A DNA stretch of 64,000 nt from an uncultured Tissierellia bacterium (GTDB taxonomy: Bacteria > Bacillota > Clostridia > Tissierellales > Tissierellaceae): positions 186,001-250,000 of the forward strand of contig CAMIXG010000001.1 in NCBI GenBank assembly GCA_946402705.1, read 5' to 3'. The position numbers were made by a program, and so were the translations under genes. Numbering within the stretch: position 1 is the stretch's first letter; each line of letters begins with the position of its first letter. A model generated the notes under the pieces. The model was not told the DNA's origin, did not search any database, and saw only the letters and a program-made list of their open reading frames with translations. This document shows positions 40,984 through 50,812 of this stretch, piece by piece.

Positions 40984-42276
40984 TTAGTCTATTATTTTCC
41001 CGTCTTTTATTCCTTTTGGTTTTAAAAACACTTCATCAAATATATTTATAGTTCTGATTGTGCCCTGTTTTTCATTGCTAACATAGCCATTATCATCACC
41101 CATTTTTACATATACATTCTCTTCATCTTCTGCCAGTATTATAATCGGTCTAAATCTTGCAATCCCGCTTATATCCTTAACCATAACACCCTTAACTTTT
41201 TCTTCTTCTATGACACTTGTCTTAGGTATTTTAAAGCCCATTGTATTTGATTCTATAACTCTTATCTTAGGAAATCTCTTTGTATAAAAGTCTTGTAACT
41301 TACTTCTAAATTCTAAAATTATTACAGCTTTATTTTTAAATTTATTTATTGTTACAATTTTCCCTTCTAATTCTTCACCATTATCTATTTGAACTGTTAG
41401 AGTTTTTTTATCTCCAAGTTTATTGACCAATTTTATATCATCTATTTTTATGGCTAAATGCCACTTAAAATTATCAATGGTTTTAAATATCGGACTATCT
41501 GTTTCTACTGCAAAAGATTTTTGCTCCTTAGTTATCTTAGATTTTTTCCCTGGTTTTTCAGTATTTTCTTCTATGTCCTTATTGATTTTATCATATGTAT
41601 ACTTTTCAAAATCCTTATCAACATATGCGTTTTCGTATCCGTCAATATTATAACTTATCATAGCTGCTTCATCTATATAATAATCCTTTACATTTTCATG
41701 TAATAAACCAAATAACTCTTCTCTTCTTTTTTCAAGTTGCGCCAAGGTATCGTTTCCCTCTTGAATTGTGGTCTCGCCACCTGTCAAAGATTGTAGTTGT
41801 TCCCTTAATATATATATATTATCAACCTTATTATTTTTTACAGCTATTTGTATGTTATTTTTCAACTCTTTTATTAAGTCCTCTTTTGACACATCACTAT
41901 TTTCACTTAAGTTGACTCTAACATTTTTTATCTCATTAATAGATTTGTTGATTTGCTCTAACTCATTTTCAAACTTAGAACTTCCTTCTGTTGCAGTAAG
42001 TACACTTACCTTACTTCCAGATGCAGCTCTTTCTCCTTCACCTATTAAGGTCTCAACATTTCCTTTATTTGTAGCATAATATACCTTCTCATCCTTTATA
42101 ATAACTCCTGTTGTCTCCAAAGTTTCCATATATGTAGACACTGTAGGTCTCATGGTTCCACTATTTTTAAAGAAAGGCAGAGGAACAACCCTAAGAAGTA
42201 AATATATTATTACAAAAATAAATAGAAATTTTAAAACCTTACTCATATTCAACTTATTTTTTTTATCATTCTTCAT
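40984..42276 (-). CDS. HlyD-like membrane-anchored adaptor protein
   Basis: Single N-terminal TM, barrel-hybrid-like region, coiled coil, GFKIPKTSVIEEEKVKGVMV motif typical of HlyD-like proteins. Confidence 0.7.
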   Translation of the reverse strand: MKNDKKNKLNMSKVLKFLFIFVIIYLLLRVVPLPFFKNSGTMRPTVSTYMETLETTGVIIKDEKVYYATNKGNVETLIGEGERAASGSKVSVLTATEGSSKFENELEQINKSINEIKNVRVNLSENSDVSKEDLIKELKNNIQIAVKNNKVDNIYILREQLQSLTGGETTIQEGNDTLAQLEKRREELFGLLHENVKDYYIDEAAMISYNIDGYENAYVDKDFEKYTYDKINKDIEENTEKPGKKSKITKEQKSFAVETDSPIFKTIDNFKWHLAIKIDDIKLVNKLGDKKTLTVQIDNGEELEGKIVTINKFKNKAVIILEFRSKLQDFYTKRFPKIRVIESNTMGFKIPKTSVIEEEKVKGVMVKDISGIARFRPIIILAEDEENVYVKMGDDNGYVSNEKQGTIRTINIFDEVFLKPKGIKDGKIID

Positions 42277-42299
42277 AAACTACCACCTATATCTGCTTT

Positions 42300-42671
42300 T
42301 TAGGAAGCAAAAAATTTTCCATATTTTTTTGTTACCTTTAGTTTTAAAATTTCATTTAATTTAATTTCCTTTATATTATTAGGTTTTGTAACTATCCTAA
42401 TTATACCTTCATTAAATTTACCACCTAGTAATATCCCTTTATATATTCTATTCTCAGTGATGATTTTAAGTTCATCTCCTGTTTTTAAATATACTTGATT
42501 ATATATAAAAGAGTTCATATCAAGACCATTTAGATCTGACTTTCTTATATTTTTATTATCAATTATTATAATATTTTTTTTAAGATAATATTTTTCCCTA
42601 AGTACAGAAAAGACATATCCTAAAATACTTACTATTAAAGATATTATTAGTATTATTTTAATATAAATCAA
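42300..42671 (-). CDS. small hypothetical membrane-anchored protein
   Basis: 123 aa, N-terminal TM, upstream of the HlyD-like gene. Confidence 0.6.
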   Translation of the reverse strand: MIYIKIILIISLIVSILGYVFSVLREKYYLKKNIIIIDNKNIRKSDLNGLDMNSFIYNQVYLKTGDELKIITENRIYKGILLGGKFNEGIIRIVTKPNNIKEIKLNEILKLKVTKKYGKFFAS

Positions 42672-42897
42672 TTTTAAACCTCCAATAGATAGATTATATC
42701 ACATAATTTTTTATAATTAAATCAATATCAATTATGATAAGATTATTTATGACTTTGTAAGCATAAAAAAAACAAGGTGATTATCACCTTAATCTTATAT
42801 AAATCTTTTCTTATTTAAAATTTAAAATGATACTAATAAGATATAAGACCTAATATAGATAAAACAATTATCATTCTAAGTCTTATATTATACTAGC

Positions 42898-43281
42898 CTA
42901 TTCATTATAAATATCCTTTAAGATACTATCTATTATCACTTTTGAATCCTCAAAGGCTGGTTTGTTTTTTCTCTTTAAAACCTTATACTGCTCTATGCCC
43001 TTATCTGTTATCCTATATCTCTTTATTGATCTTTTATTAGGTTCATCCCATGTACCAACGATATAGCCATCTGATTCAAGTTCTGTTAGGAGTGGATAAA
43101 CCATTCCTGGACTTGGCTCCCATCTGTTGTTTAATCTTATTTTTATTTCCTCTATTATTTTATTTCCATAGTAGGACTTATCTATTAGTAAATTTAAAAT
43201 ATACATTCTAACAAAGGCTGTTGTACTTATTTTTGTTGGAAACTGCCTTTGTCTTGTACTTGTTTTTTCGATTTTATTCAC
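42898..43281 (-). CDS. PadR family transcriptional regulator
   Basis: YILNLLIDKSYYGNKIIEEI...WEPSPGMVYPLLTELESDGYI. Confidence 0.88.
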   Translation of the reverse strand: MNKIEKTSTRQRQFPTKISTTAFVRMYILNLLIDKSYYGNKIIEEIKIRLNNRWEPSPGMVYPLLTELESDGYIVGTWDEPNKRSIKRYRITDKGIEQYKVLKRKNKPAFEDSKVIIDSILKDIYNE

Positions 43282-44095
43282 CCCTTTTAGTAAAATAGTC
43301 TATACTTTCCACCTCTAGTGTATAATCACCCATACCATCTCTTCCTTTTAATCCCTCTCCATGAAAGTCTGAGCCTGCTGTTATTTTAAGTTTATTTTCT
43401 CTGGCAATTTTCATAAAGTACTCGCTTAATTCTTCATCATGCTTAGGATGTATACACTCTACACCTTGTAAATCAAATTTTATAACCTCTAAAAAGTTTT
43501 CTCTGGATAAATCCCCTGGATGGGCTACTACTGTTATGCCTCCAGCATTATGAATATAATCAATAGCATCTGGAACCTTTAGCTTGAATTTTTCTACAAA
43601 GGCTGGTGCATCATTACCTAAATAACTACTAAAGGCTTCTTCCATATCCTTTACATAGCCCTTTTCTATAAGTATATGCCCTATAAGTGGCCTACCTATG
43701 CTTTTATTTTCTCCTCTAGCTCTTACCTCTTCAAAATCTAAATCTACACCTAGAGCATTTAACTTTTCAACTATTTCTATAGCTCTGTTATACCTGTGCA
43801 CCTTTAAATCTCTAGTCATATTTATTATCTTCTTATCTTCATAGTCTATAAAATAACCTAAAATATGAACTTCTTCCCCTCCATGTACACAACTTATCTC
43901 TATACCTGGTATTATCTTTATATTTTTACCTTTAGCAAACTCCATTGCTTCGCTTATTCCATCTATTGTATCATGGTCTGTTATCGCTATTACATCTATT
44001 TTTTTCTCTATTGCCATACTCACTATTTCAGAAGGTGTATTTAGTCCATCTGAAAATGTTGTATGCATATGCATGTCAGTTATAATACTTATCAC
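43274..44095 (-). CDS. PHP domain phosphoesterase
   Basis: DMHMHTTFSDGLNTPSEIV; ITDHDTIDGI; GSDFHG. Confidence 0.93.
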   Translation of the reverse strand: MISIITDMHMHTTFSDGLNTPSEIVSMAIEKKIDVIAITDHDTIDGISEAMEFAKGKNIKIIPGIEISCVHGGEEVHILGYFIDYEDKKIINMTRDLKVHRYNRAIEIVEKLNALGVDLDFEEVRARGENKSIGRPLIGHILIEKGYVKDMEEAFSSYLGNDAPAFVEKFKLKVPDAIDYIHNAGGITVVAHPGDLSRENFLEVIKFDLQGVECIHPKHDEELSEYFMKIARENKLKITAGSDFHGEGLKGRDGMGDYTLEVESIDYFTKRGE

Positions 44096-44211
44096 CGCTA
44101 CCTTCTCTTATTCTTGAGTCTATTTATTTTTTTCTTAGCTTCTATTATAACCCTAATAAAAATTTACTACAAATTTTTTGATTAAAATTTTATCTTATTA
44201 TAATAAAAAAT

Positions 44212-44243
44212 AAAAAAAATCTACCTATATGGTAGATTTTTTT
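44212..44243 (-). terminator. intrinsic terminator after spoVS
   Basis: AAAATCTACC/GGTAGATTTT. Confidence 0.75.
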
Positions 44244-44504
44244 CTATCTTGGTTCAACTATTAGTTTAATAGCTGTTCTTTCTTCACCGTCTATCGTAAT
44301 GTCTGTAAATGCTGGAATACATATTAGGTCAATTCCACTTGGAGCAACAAAGCCTCTAGCTATTGCTATAGCTTTGATAGATTGATTCAAAGCCCCAGCC
44401 CCTATTGCTTGAATTTCTGCACTTCCTTTTTCTCTTAAAACACCTGCAAGAGCTCCTGCAACAGAATTTGGTACTGATTTAGCTGATACTTTTAATACAT
44501 CCAT
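44244..44504 (-). CDS. spoVS: stage V sporulation protein S
   Basis: MDVLKVSAKSVPNSVAGALAGVLREKGSAEIQAIGAGALNQSIKAIAIARG. Confidence 0.97.
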   Translation of the reverse strand: MDVLKVSAKSVPNSVAGALAGVLREKGSAEIQAIGAGALNQSIKAIAIARGFVAPSGIDLICIPAFTDITIDGEERTAIKLIVEPR

Positions 44505-44546
44505 TGTAATGCCTCCTCTTAACTATAAATTTTATATTTTATAAAT

Positions 44547-46091
44547 TTACTTAGCGTATTCAATAGCCCTAGTTTCTCGAATGACATTTACTTTGATTTG
44601 TCCTGGGTAATCTAATTCTTGTTCTATTCTATTACCTATGTTTCTTGCCATATTTACGATTTCACTTTCAGATACATCTTCAGGTTTTACAAGTATTCTA
44701 ACTTCTCTACCTGCCTGTATTGCAAAAGATTGCTCTACTCCTTCAAATGAGTTTGCAATTCTTTCTAAAGTTTCTAAACGTTTGATATATAGCTCTAAAG
44801 TTTCTCTTCTAGCTCCTGGTCTAGCTGCCGATATAGCATCTGCTGCCTGAACTAATATAGCTTCTATTGTAGATGGTTCAACATCACCATGATGTGCTTC
44901 TATACCATGGATAACCTCTTCCGACTCACCATATTTTCTGGCTAAGTCTACACCTATCTCAACATGCGGTCCTTCCACTTCATGGTCTATTGATTTACCT
45001 ATATCATGAAGTAGTCCTGCTCTTTTTGCTATTTTTTCATTAGCTCCAATTTCAGCTGCCATCATACCTGCTAAATGTGCAACCTCTATAGAATGTTTTA
45101 ATACATTCTGACCATAAGATGTTCTATATTTTAATCTACCTAGATACTTGATAAGTTCTGGATGAAGACCATGAACATTTGTATCAAATGCTGCTTGTTC
45201 TCCTTCTTCTTTTATCATAAGATTAACTTCATCTTCAGCCTTTTTAACCATTTCTTCTATTCTAGCAGGATGAATTCTACCATCTACGATTAGTTTTTCT
45301 AGAGATATTCTAGCAACCTCGCGACGAATAGGATTAAATCCTGATAAAACTACTGCTTCTGGAGTGTCATCTATTATTAAGTCAATTCCTGTTAAAGTTT
45401 CAAGAGCCCTTATATTTCTACCCTCTCTACCTATAATTCTACCTTTCATCTCATCGTTTGGTAAATTTACAACTGTAACAGTTGTTTCTGCAACATGGTC
45501 GGATGCATATCTTTGAATTGCTGTAGATATAATTTCCCTAGCTTTCTTATCTGCTTCTTCTCTAGCTTTGCTTTCCATCTCTTTTATCATTATTGCTGAT
45601 TCTTGTACTATTTCTTTTTCAATATTACTTAGTAATAAATTTTTAGCCTCTTCACTAGTAAGACCAGATAATTTTTCCAACTGTTCAAGCTGTTCTTTAT
45701 ATATATCATCTAGCTTAGTTTCTCTAAGATTTAGTTCTTCTTCTTTAGAACTTAGATTTTCTTCCTTCTTATCTATCATCTCAGATCTACGATCTACAGT
45801 TTCCTCTTTAGTTATAATTCTTTTTTCAAAATTTTGCAATTCTAGCTTGCTCTTTTTGATTTCATTTTCTGCTTCGGTTCTTCTCATATGAACTTCTTCT
45901 TTAGCTTCTAATAGTAGTTCTTTTTTCTGAGATTCTCCTTCTCTAGCTGCATTTTCTATTGTTCTCTTAGCTATTTCTTCAGCGCTGTTTAGTTTTCCTT
46001 CAGCTATATTCTTTCTTATAATAAATCCTATAATTATTCCAACTAACGCGCCAATAACTACAAATAGTATTTCGATTTCTAACACCTCCAT
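44547..46091 (-). CDS. rny: ribonuclease Y
   Basis: KH-domain [33 protein letters not shown] domain [21 protein letters not shown]. Confidence 0.97.
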   Translation of the reverse strand: MEVLEIEILFVVIGALVGIIIGFIIRKNIAEGKLNSAEEIAKRTIENAAREGESQKKELLLEAKEEVHMRRTEAENEIKKSKLELQNFEKRIITKEETVDRRSEMIDKKEENLSSKEEELNLRETKLDDIYKEQLEQLEKLSGLTSEEAKNLLLSNIEKEIVQESAIMIKEMESKAREEADKKAREIISTAIQRYASDHVAETTVTVVNLPNDEMKGRIIGREGRNIRALETLTGIDLIIDDTPEAVVLSGFNPIRREVARISLEKLIVDGRIHPARIEEMVKKAEDEVNLMIKEEGEQAAFDTNVHGLHPELIKYLGRLKYRTSYGQNVLKHSIEVAHLAGMMAAEIGANEKIAKRAGLLHDIGKSIDHEVEGPHVEIGVDLARKYGESEEVIHGIEAHHGDVEPSTIEAILVQAADAISAARPGARRETLELYIKRLETLERIANSFEGVEQSFAIQAGREVRILVKPEDVSESEIVNMARNIGNRIEQELDYPGQIKVNVIRETRAIEYAK

Positions 46092-46129
46092 TTTTATTTA
46101 GTTTTCAAATTTCATTTTAAAATTCATAA

Positions 46130-46185
46130 CATATTAAAAAAATTATTAAATACTAGCACAAAAATACAATTCTAGTATTTATTTC
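46130..46185 (-). terminator. intrinsic terminator after the Rad50-like module
   Basis: AAATACTAG-15 nt-CTAGTATTT followed by T-run. Confidence 0.6.
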
Positions 46186-46221
46186 ATTTTATTACTAATT
46201 TATGATGATGTCAAGCTTGAA

Positions 46222-46875
46222 TCACTCGTCATTCTCACTAATAATACTTGTACCATTCTCCATTTTTACAGTATATGAGGTGTTTCCAATAGATGCCAAA
46301 AAATTGTCATGTGTAACCATTATAATTTGTCTATCAAATAAATCTGAATTCTGTTTCAAAAAGTCTGAAACATTATAAATATACTCTCCACTAACATGTT
46401 TTGCAGGCTCATCTAGTATTAGAGGCCCTAAGATTTTTGGCCTATGGGTTTCTAAAAATGCTATCCTAAGGGCAAGAGAGACAACATCTATAACCCCTCC
46501 ACCCTTAGAGTGCTCTGGTTCTAATTTTACTTCCTTGCCCTCCATCTGAGTTACTATATAAAATTTAGCACTGGGTCTGCCCCTAAGTTCTTCTATTTCT
46601 ATCTTAAAATCCATTTCTTCTTCAAATACAAACTGAAGACACTTACTGACTATGGTTTCAATTTGAACCTTGGCTTGATTCCTAGCATATTCGGAAGTTT
46701 TCTGAAAGAGTATATTGACCTTTTCTATAAGTTCTACATTTAACTTTAGCTCTGTAATCTGTTTTTCATTAGACTCAATTCTTTCTTCCACCTTTTCCTT
46801 TTTGCCATTTTCTCTAGCCAAGTATAGTTTAGAATCATCTATTACTTTCTTTAATTCTTCTAAATTACTTATCAT
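46222..46875 (-). CDS. C-terminal-half Rad50/SbcC-like ATPase
   Basis: Coiled-coil N-terminus then HSKGGGVIDVVSLALRIAFLE (signature-like), LGPLILDEPAKHVS (Walker B/D-loop), IIMVTHDN (H-loop). Confidence 0.85.
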   Translation of the reverse strand: MISNLEELKKVIDDSKLYLARENGKKEKVEERIESNEKQITELKLNVELIEKVNILFQKTSEYARNQAKVQIETIVSKCLQFVFEEEMDFKIEIEELRGRPSAKFYIVTQMEGKEVKLEPEHSKGGGVIDVVSLALRIAFLETHRPKILGPLILDEPAKHVSGEYIYNVSDFLKQNSDLFDRQIIMVTHDNFLASIGNTSYTVKMENGTSIISENDE

Positions 46876-46879
46876 ACTA

Positions 46880-47122
46880 TCACCCTATTAAATCTTTAGG
46901 TAAATTATTATTCGCCTCATTAAATAAGTCTTCTATCTCAGTGGATAGTTTTTCTATTTCATTTTCTAAATCTTCTGGCCTTATATTTAATTTATCTAGT
47001 TCTGCAACTATTTCTTTCTCTTGTTTTTCTAACTGCTCAAGTCTAGCTTCAGCTTGATATTTTAAACTTTTAGCCTTGTCCAAATCTTTTTTTAATTCAT
47101 TTAATCTATCTTCATAGTTCAT
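46880..47122 (-). CDS. small coiled-coil protein between the two ATPase halves
   Basis: 80 aa almost entirely heptad-like; own GGAGG SD; overlaps the upstream gene end. Confidence 0.75.
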   Translation of the reverse strand: MNYEDRLNELKKDLDKAKSLKYQAEARLEQLEKQEKEIVAELDKLNIRPEDLENEIEKLSTEIEDLFNEANNNLPKDLIG

Positions 47123-48563
47123 AATTTTCCTCCAAAAATTTACTCATGACACCTTGCACATGTTCATGGCTGATTTTACTTAAACATAAAGGACAAGTTT
47201 CTGCCTTTTCAAGCAAAGCTCCATACTCTTTAAGTATTTTATCTATCTCTAGTTCTCTTTCTTTTAAATATTTGCTTCCAAGTTTCCTACTCTCTGTATT
47301 TGATAGATAGGCTTGCCTTAGATTTATGAGTTTCTCCGTAAGCATTTTCTTACTCTCTAACTTGTCTAAACCTTTAGAAACACCATCTAGCTTTACAAAT
47401 TTTTCTATATAGACCTCACCATTGGATAGACTGGTCTTATTGTCCTTATATAATTTTTCCAGCATACATAGCTGCCTATATTTATCAATTTGTTTATTTA
47501 AAAGCTCAGAATTTATTTTTTCTATATTTTTAAACTTAGAAACTATCTCTACTGATTTCTTTTTCTCACTAGCCAAATTTTTAAGTTGGACATCTTTTAA
47601 ACTTAAAAATTTTACCCTATCTATTAAATTTTCCACTGCTCCAGTTTTTTCTAGTGAAGTATCTAAGTTTTTACATTTGGATAATATATCCTCCTGAAGT
47701 TTTTTACCCTCTATATTTTCTAAGGTTTTTACTTGTAAGTTTTGTAGATTACTAGTTCTATAGATTTTAAGTTCTAGATCCTTCATTTCACTTTCTAGTT
47801 TTTCTATAGACTTTAATTTATCTAACGTTTCCAAGTTTTTATTTTTTAAGTCTACATTTTCCCTATTAGCTTTTTCCAAGTCTTCCAGTCTTGCCCTTAG
47901 TTTTTGTTTTTCTTCTATCTTGATGTAAATCAAGTCCAATTTCTCTATAGATCTACTAAGCTTTTCCAAATAGTCATATGACTTTAACTCTTCTTCCAAA
48001 GTCTGATTATCTGCACTCAAAGCATTTAGTTTAATATTTAGATTTCGATTATCCTTTAAACTTTCCTTAAGAGCATCATCTATAATATTAGCACCTACTA
48101 ACCTGCCTATAGAACTAGCTTTTACAGAAGGTTTTTCCGATATTAAAAATGGACCTTCCAATTGCTCTGCAAGATTTATACTCCTTGATTCTTTTTGATC
48201 AAGCTCTAACTTATCTATCCCTATAGCCTGACTTACCTCAAGTGGAACTCCGCTTCCAAAACCTTCATAGGTTTCTTTTTCTTCTCCATTATAGATGTTG
48301 TATTGATTTTTACTCTTATCTCTATATCTTTCAACCCTTACTCCATTATTAAGTGAGATAGTAACACTACAACTATCTTCTCCATCTCTCATAAAATAAT
48401 CTCCAAGTGGCTCATTATATAAAACCCATTTTATCCCTCTAAGAACTGATGTCTTACCACTATCTGAAGGTCCAACTATTATATTTAACTTGTTATCAAA
48501 TTTTAAAACTGTATTTTTATGAGACTGGAAATTTTTAAGGGCAACCTCCGTTATATATTTCAC
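47112..48563 (-). CDS. N-terminal-half Rad50/SbcC-like ATPase with terminal zinc hook
   Basis: VALKNFQSHKNTVLKFDNKLNIIVGPSDSGKTSVLRGIKWVLYNEP Walker A; long coiled coil; AETCPLCLSKI 27 residues from the C-terminus. Confidence 0.88.
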   Translation of the reverse strand: MKYITEVALKNFQSHKNTVLKFDNKLNIIVGPSDSGKTSVLRGIKWVLYNEPLGDYFMRDGEDSCSVTISLNNGVRVERYRDKSKNQYNIYNGEEKETYEGFGSGVPLEVSQAIGIDKLELDQKESRSINLAEQLEGPFLISEKPSVKASSIGRLVGANIIDDALKESLKDNRNLNIKLNALSADNQTLEEELKSYDYLEKLSRSIEKLDLIYIKIEEKQKLRARLEDLEKANRENVDLKNKNLETLDKLKSIEKLESEMKDLELKIYRTSNLQNLQVKTLENIEGKKLQEDILSKCKNLDTSLEKTGAVENLIDRVKFLSLKDVQLKNLASEKKKSVEIVSKFKNIEKINSELLNKQIDKYRQLCMLEKLYKDNKTSLSNGEVYIEKFVKLDGVSKGLDKLESKKMLTEKLINLRQAYLSNTESRKLGSKYLKERELEIDKILKEYGALLEKAETCPLCLSKISHEHVQGVMSKFLEENYEL

Positions 48564-49546
48564 TTTATTTCCATCTCCCTCATTTGTATTTCAGCTATCC
48601 TTCTCAGGGCTTCCTTTCTAACCTCTTCTTCAAAATTATCTAGATTGGAAACTTCCAGCAATATATCATTTATATCCATTTTTTCAAAATCCAAAGACTC
48701 ATCTATAGTTTGCTTAAACTCAAATAATCTTTCTCCCTTAAATACTGCATTCTCCATTTTTTCCCTATCTAAAACTTCTTCTCCTGGTTTAGCGCATTTA
48801 AGCTGGATACTTTTAATATCTATGCCTTTTTCATTCAAGTCCATCATTATAATTTCAGGCCTTCTCTTAAGTTCTGCTAAAGAATTACTTACCCTAGCCA
48901 AGGATCCTGGATTTATAAAGTATTTTCCATCTATATTTATGATTCCAAATCCACTATGATAATGTCCACATAGGGTTATATCTGCTGGTGTATCTTTTAT
49001 TTCATCTATAACTGTATGATTCACAGTTTTTATAAAATGTTTTTCTAAAAGCAAGCCATGAACCATATGAATAGAATAATCTACTTCTTCTAAGATTTCT
49101 TTAGGCTTATAATATTCTGCCCTTCGCTCCCCATCTATACCAAATATATAGGGTTGACCAGTTAATTGGGCTTTTATTCCATCTTTTTCTAAAACTATCA
49201 AATCATTTGCATTTATAAGTTTTATAGTTCCAATTGTATTTAAAAGACTTATGACAGTTCTATTTATAGTTTTTGGATTATGTCCATATATATCATGATT
49301 ACCACTTATCATATAAATAGGTTTATCAATTTCCATTAAAATTTTTACAAATCTATTTACTATGGAAACAGATACATCTGGTCTATCTAATAAGTCTCCT
49401 CCATGAAAGACAAAGTCTACATTTTCCCTTATTGCAATATCTCTTATTTCCTTAAACTTCTCCTCTATAGAATCTACAAATATATCCTTTCTATTTGCAG
49501 GATTATTTCCCCTTATATGTGTATCTGTAAAAAATAAAATTTTCAT
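48560..49546 (-). CDS. SbcD/Mre11-like metallophosphoesterase
   Basis: FFTDTHIRG, HGGDLLDRPD, ISGNHDIYG, CGHYHSGF, NPGSLAR motifs; 4-nt overlap with the ATPase. Confidence 0.92.
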   Translation of the reverse strand: MKILFFTDTHIRGNNPANRKDIFVDSIEEKFKEIRDIAIRENVDFVFHGGDLLDRPDVSVSIVNRFVKILMEIDKPIYMISGNHDIYGHNPKTINRTVISLLNTIGTIKLINANDLIVLEKDGIKAQLTGQPYIFGIDGERRAEYYKPKEILEEVDYSIHMVHGLLLEKHFIKTVNHTVIDEIKDTPADITLCGHYHSGFGIINIDGKYFINPGSLARVSNSLAELKRRPEIIMMDLNEKGIDIKSIQLKCAKPGEEVLDREKMENAVFKGERLFEFKQTIDESLDFEKMDINDILLEVSNLDNFEEEVRKEALRRIAEIQMREMEIK

Positions 49547-49596
49547 AAATACTTCCTCTTTCTTAACTTAGAATACCTACTCCTATATAATCTCAT

Positions 49597-49632
49597 AAAA
49601 ATATGCCTAAATCTACATTTAGGCATATTTTT
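49597..49632 (-). terminator. intrinsic terminator after recA
   Basis: AAAAATATGCCTAAAT/ATTTAGGCATATTTTT. Confidence 0.85.
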
Positions 49633-49646
49633 ATATTTATTTATTT

Positions 49647-50720
49647 TTATTTTTCGTCTTTTTTATCTTCTTTTTTCTCTTTTTCAATTATTTCTCCAGT
49701 TTCTGGTACAACTGTTTGTCCATCATCTGGTATTAAATTATTAGCCACTCTTATTTTATATTCAATTTCATTTGCTATCTCTGGATTTTCAACTAGGAAA
49801 TCTTTAGAATTTTCCCTTCCTTGTCCTAGTCTATGTTCTCCATAACTATACCAAGAACCAGCCTTATCTACTATTCCACTATTAACTCCAACATCTAAAA
49901 TATTTCCCTCTCTAGATATTCCTTCTCCATACATTATGTCAAACTCAGCAGTTTTAAAAGGAGGAGCAACCTTATTTTTTACAACTCTTATTCTAGTTCT
50001 ATTTCCTATCATTTGGTCCCCTTGTTTAAGAGTTTCTATTCTTCTTATATCCATTCTAACACTGGCATAGAATTTTAAGGCTCTACCACCAGTTGTTGTT
50101 TCAGGGCTTCCAAACATAACTCCAACTTTTTCCCTAAGTTGGTTTATAAATATTATAGTTGCATTTGATTTGTTAACTGCTCCAGCAAGTTTTCTAAGAG
50201 CCTGTGACATCAATCTAGCTTGAAGACCAACATGGCTATCTCCCATTTCTCCTTCTATCTCAGCCTTAGGTACTAGGGCTGCTACAGAGTCTATTACTAG
50301 TAAATCAACTGCACCACTTCTAACTAATGCCTCTGCTATCTCAAGGGCTTGTTCTCCTGTATCTGGTTGGGATACTATTAGGTTTTCTATATCCACACCT
50401 AGTTTTTTCGCATATGTTGGGTCAAGGGCATGCTCTGCATCTATAAATGCTGCTATACCTTCTTTTTGGGCTTCTGCTATAACATGTAGTGTAACTGTAG
50501 TTTTACCAGAGGATTCTGGTCCATAAATCTCTATTATTCTTCCTCTTGGCAGACCACCTAATCCTAGTGCTATATCTAAATCTAAAGCTCCCGTAGGAAT
50601 AACTTCTAAATTTAGTTTTGCACCTTCTCCAAGTCTCATTATTGAGCCTTTACCAAATTGTTTTTCTATTTGACTTAAAGCCAAGTCAACGGCTTTTTGT
50701 TTTTCTTCTAATTCACTCAT
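49647..50720 (-). CDS. recA: recombinase RecA
   Basis: [58 protein letters not shown]. Confidence 0.98.
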   Translation of the reverse strand: MSELEEKQKAVDLALSQIEKQFGKGSIMRLGEGAKLNLEVIPTGALDLDIALGLGGLPRGRIIEIYGPESSGKTTVTLHVIAEAQKEGIAAFIDAEHALDPTYAKKLGVDIENLIVSQPDTGEQALEIAEALVRSGAVDLLVIDSVAALVPKAEIEGEMGDSHVGLQARLMSQALRKLAGAVNKSNATIIFINQLREKVGVMFGSPETTTGGRALKFYASVRMDIRRIETLKQGDQMIGNRTRIRVVKNKVAPPFKTAEFDIMYGEGISREGNILDVGVNSGIVDKAGSWYSYGEHRLGQGRENSKDFLVENPEIANEIEYKIRVANNLIPDDGQTVVPETGEIIEKEKKEDKKDEK

Positions 50721-50756
50721 ATTTATTATCCAGTAAACTGGACCCTCCCTTCATAT

Positions 50757-50770
50757 AGAACTTACGTTCG
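50757..50770. promoter_or_regulatory. LexA (SOS) operator upstream of recA
   Basis: AGAACTTACGTTCG (minus: CGAACGTAAGTTCT) fits the Gram-positive CGAACRNRYGTTCG box, one terminal mismatch. Confidence 0.8.
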
Positions 50771-50812
50771 ATATATATAATATATACTAATATTTTCTTT
50801 TAGTCAATCTTA

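Noticed and set aside
42774-42793. AAGGTGATTATCACCTTA palindrome considered as an operator
   Set aside because: Followed by short T-rich sequence near an operon end; weak terminator is simpler, too uncertain to annotate.
46222-48563. Possibility that the three Rad50-like ORFs are one gene broken by sequencing frameshifts
   Set aside because: Each internal gene has its own start and SD, and the N-half ends cleanly after the hook; a single indel cannot join all three. Kept as a real split, pending ortholog comparison.
48519-48959. + strand 146 aa ORF antisense to the metallophosphoesterase
   Set aside because: Overlaps conserved catalytic motifs on the minus strand; composition typical of antisense noise.
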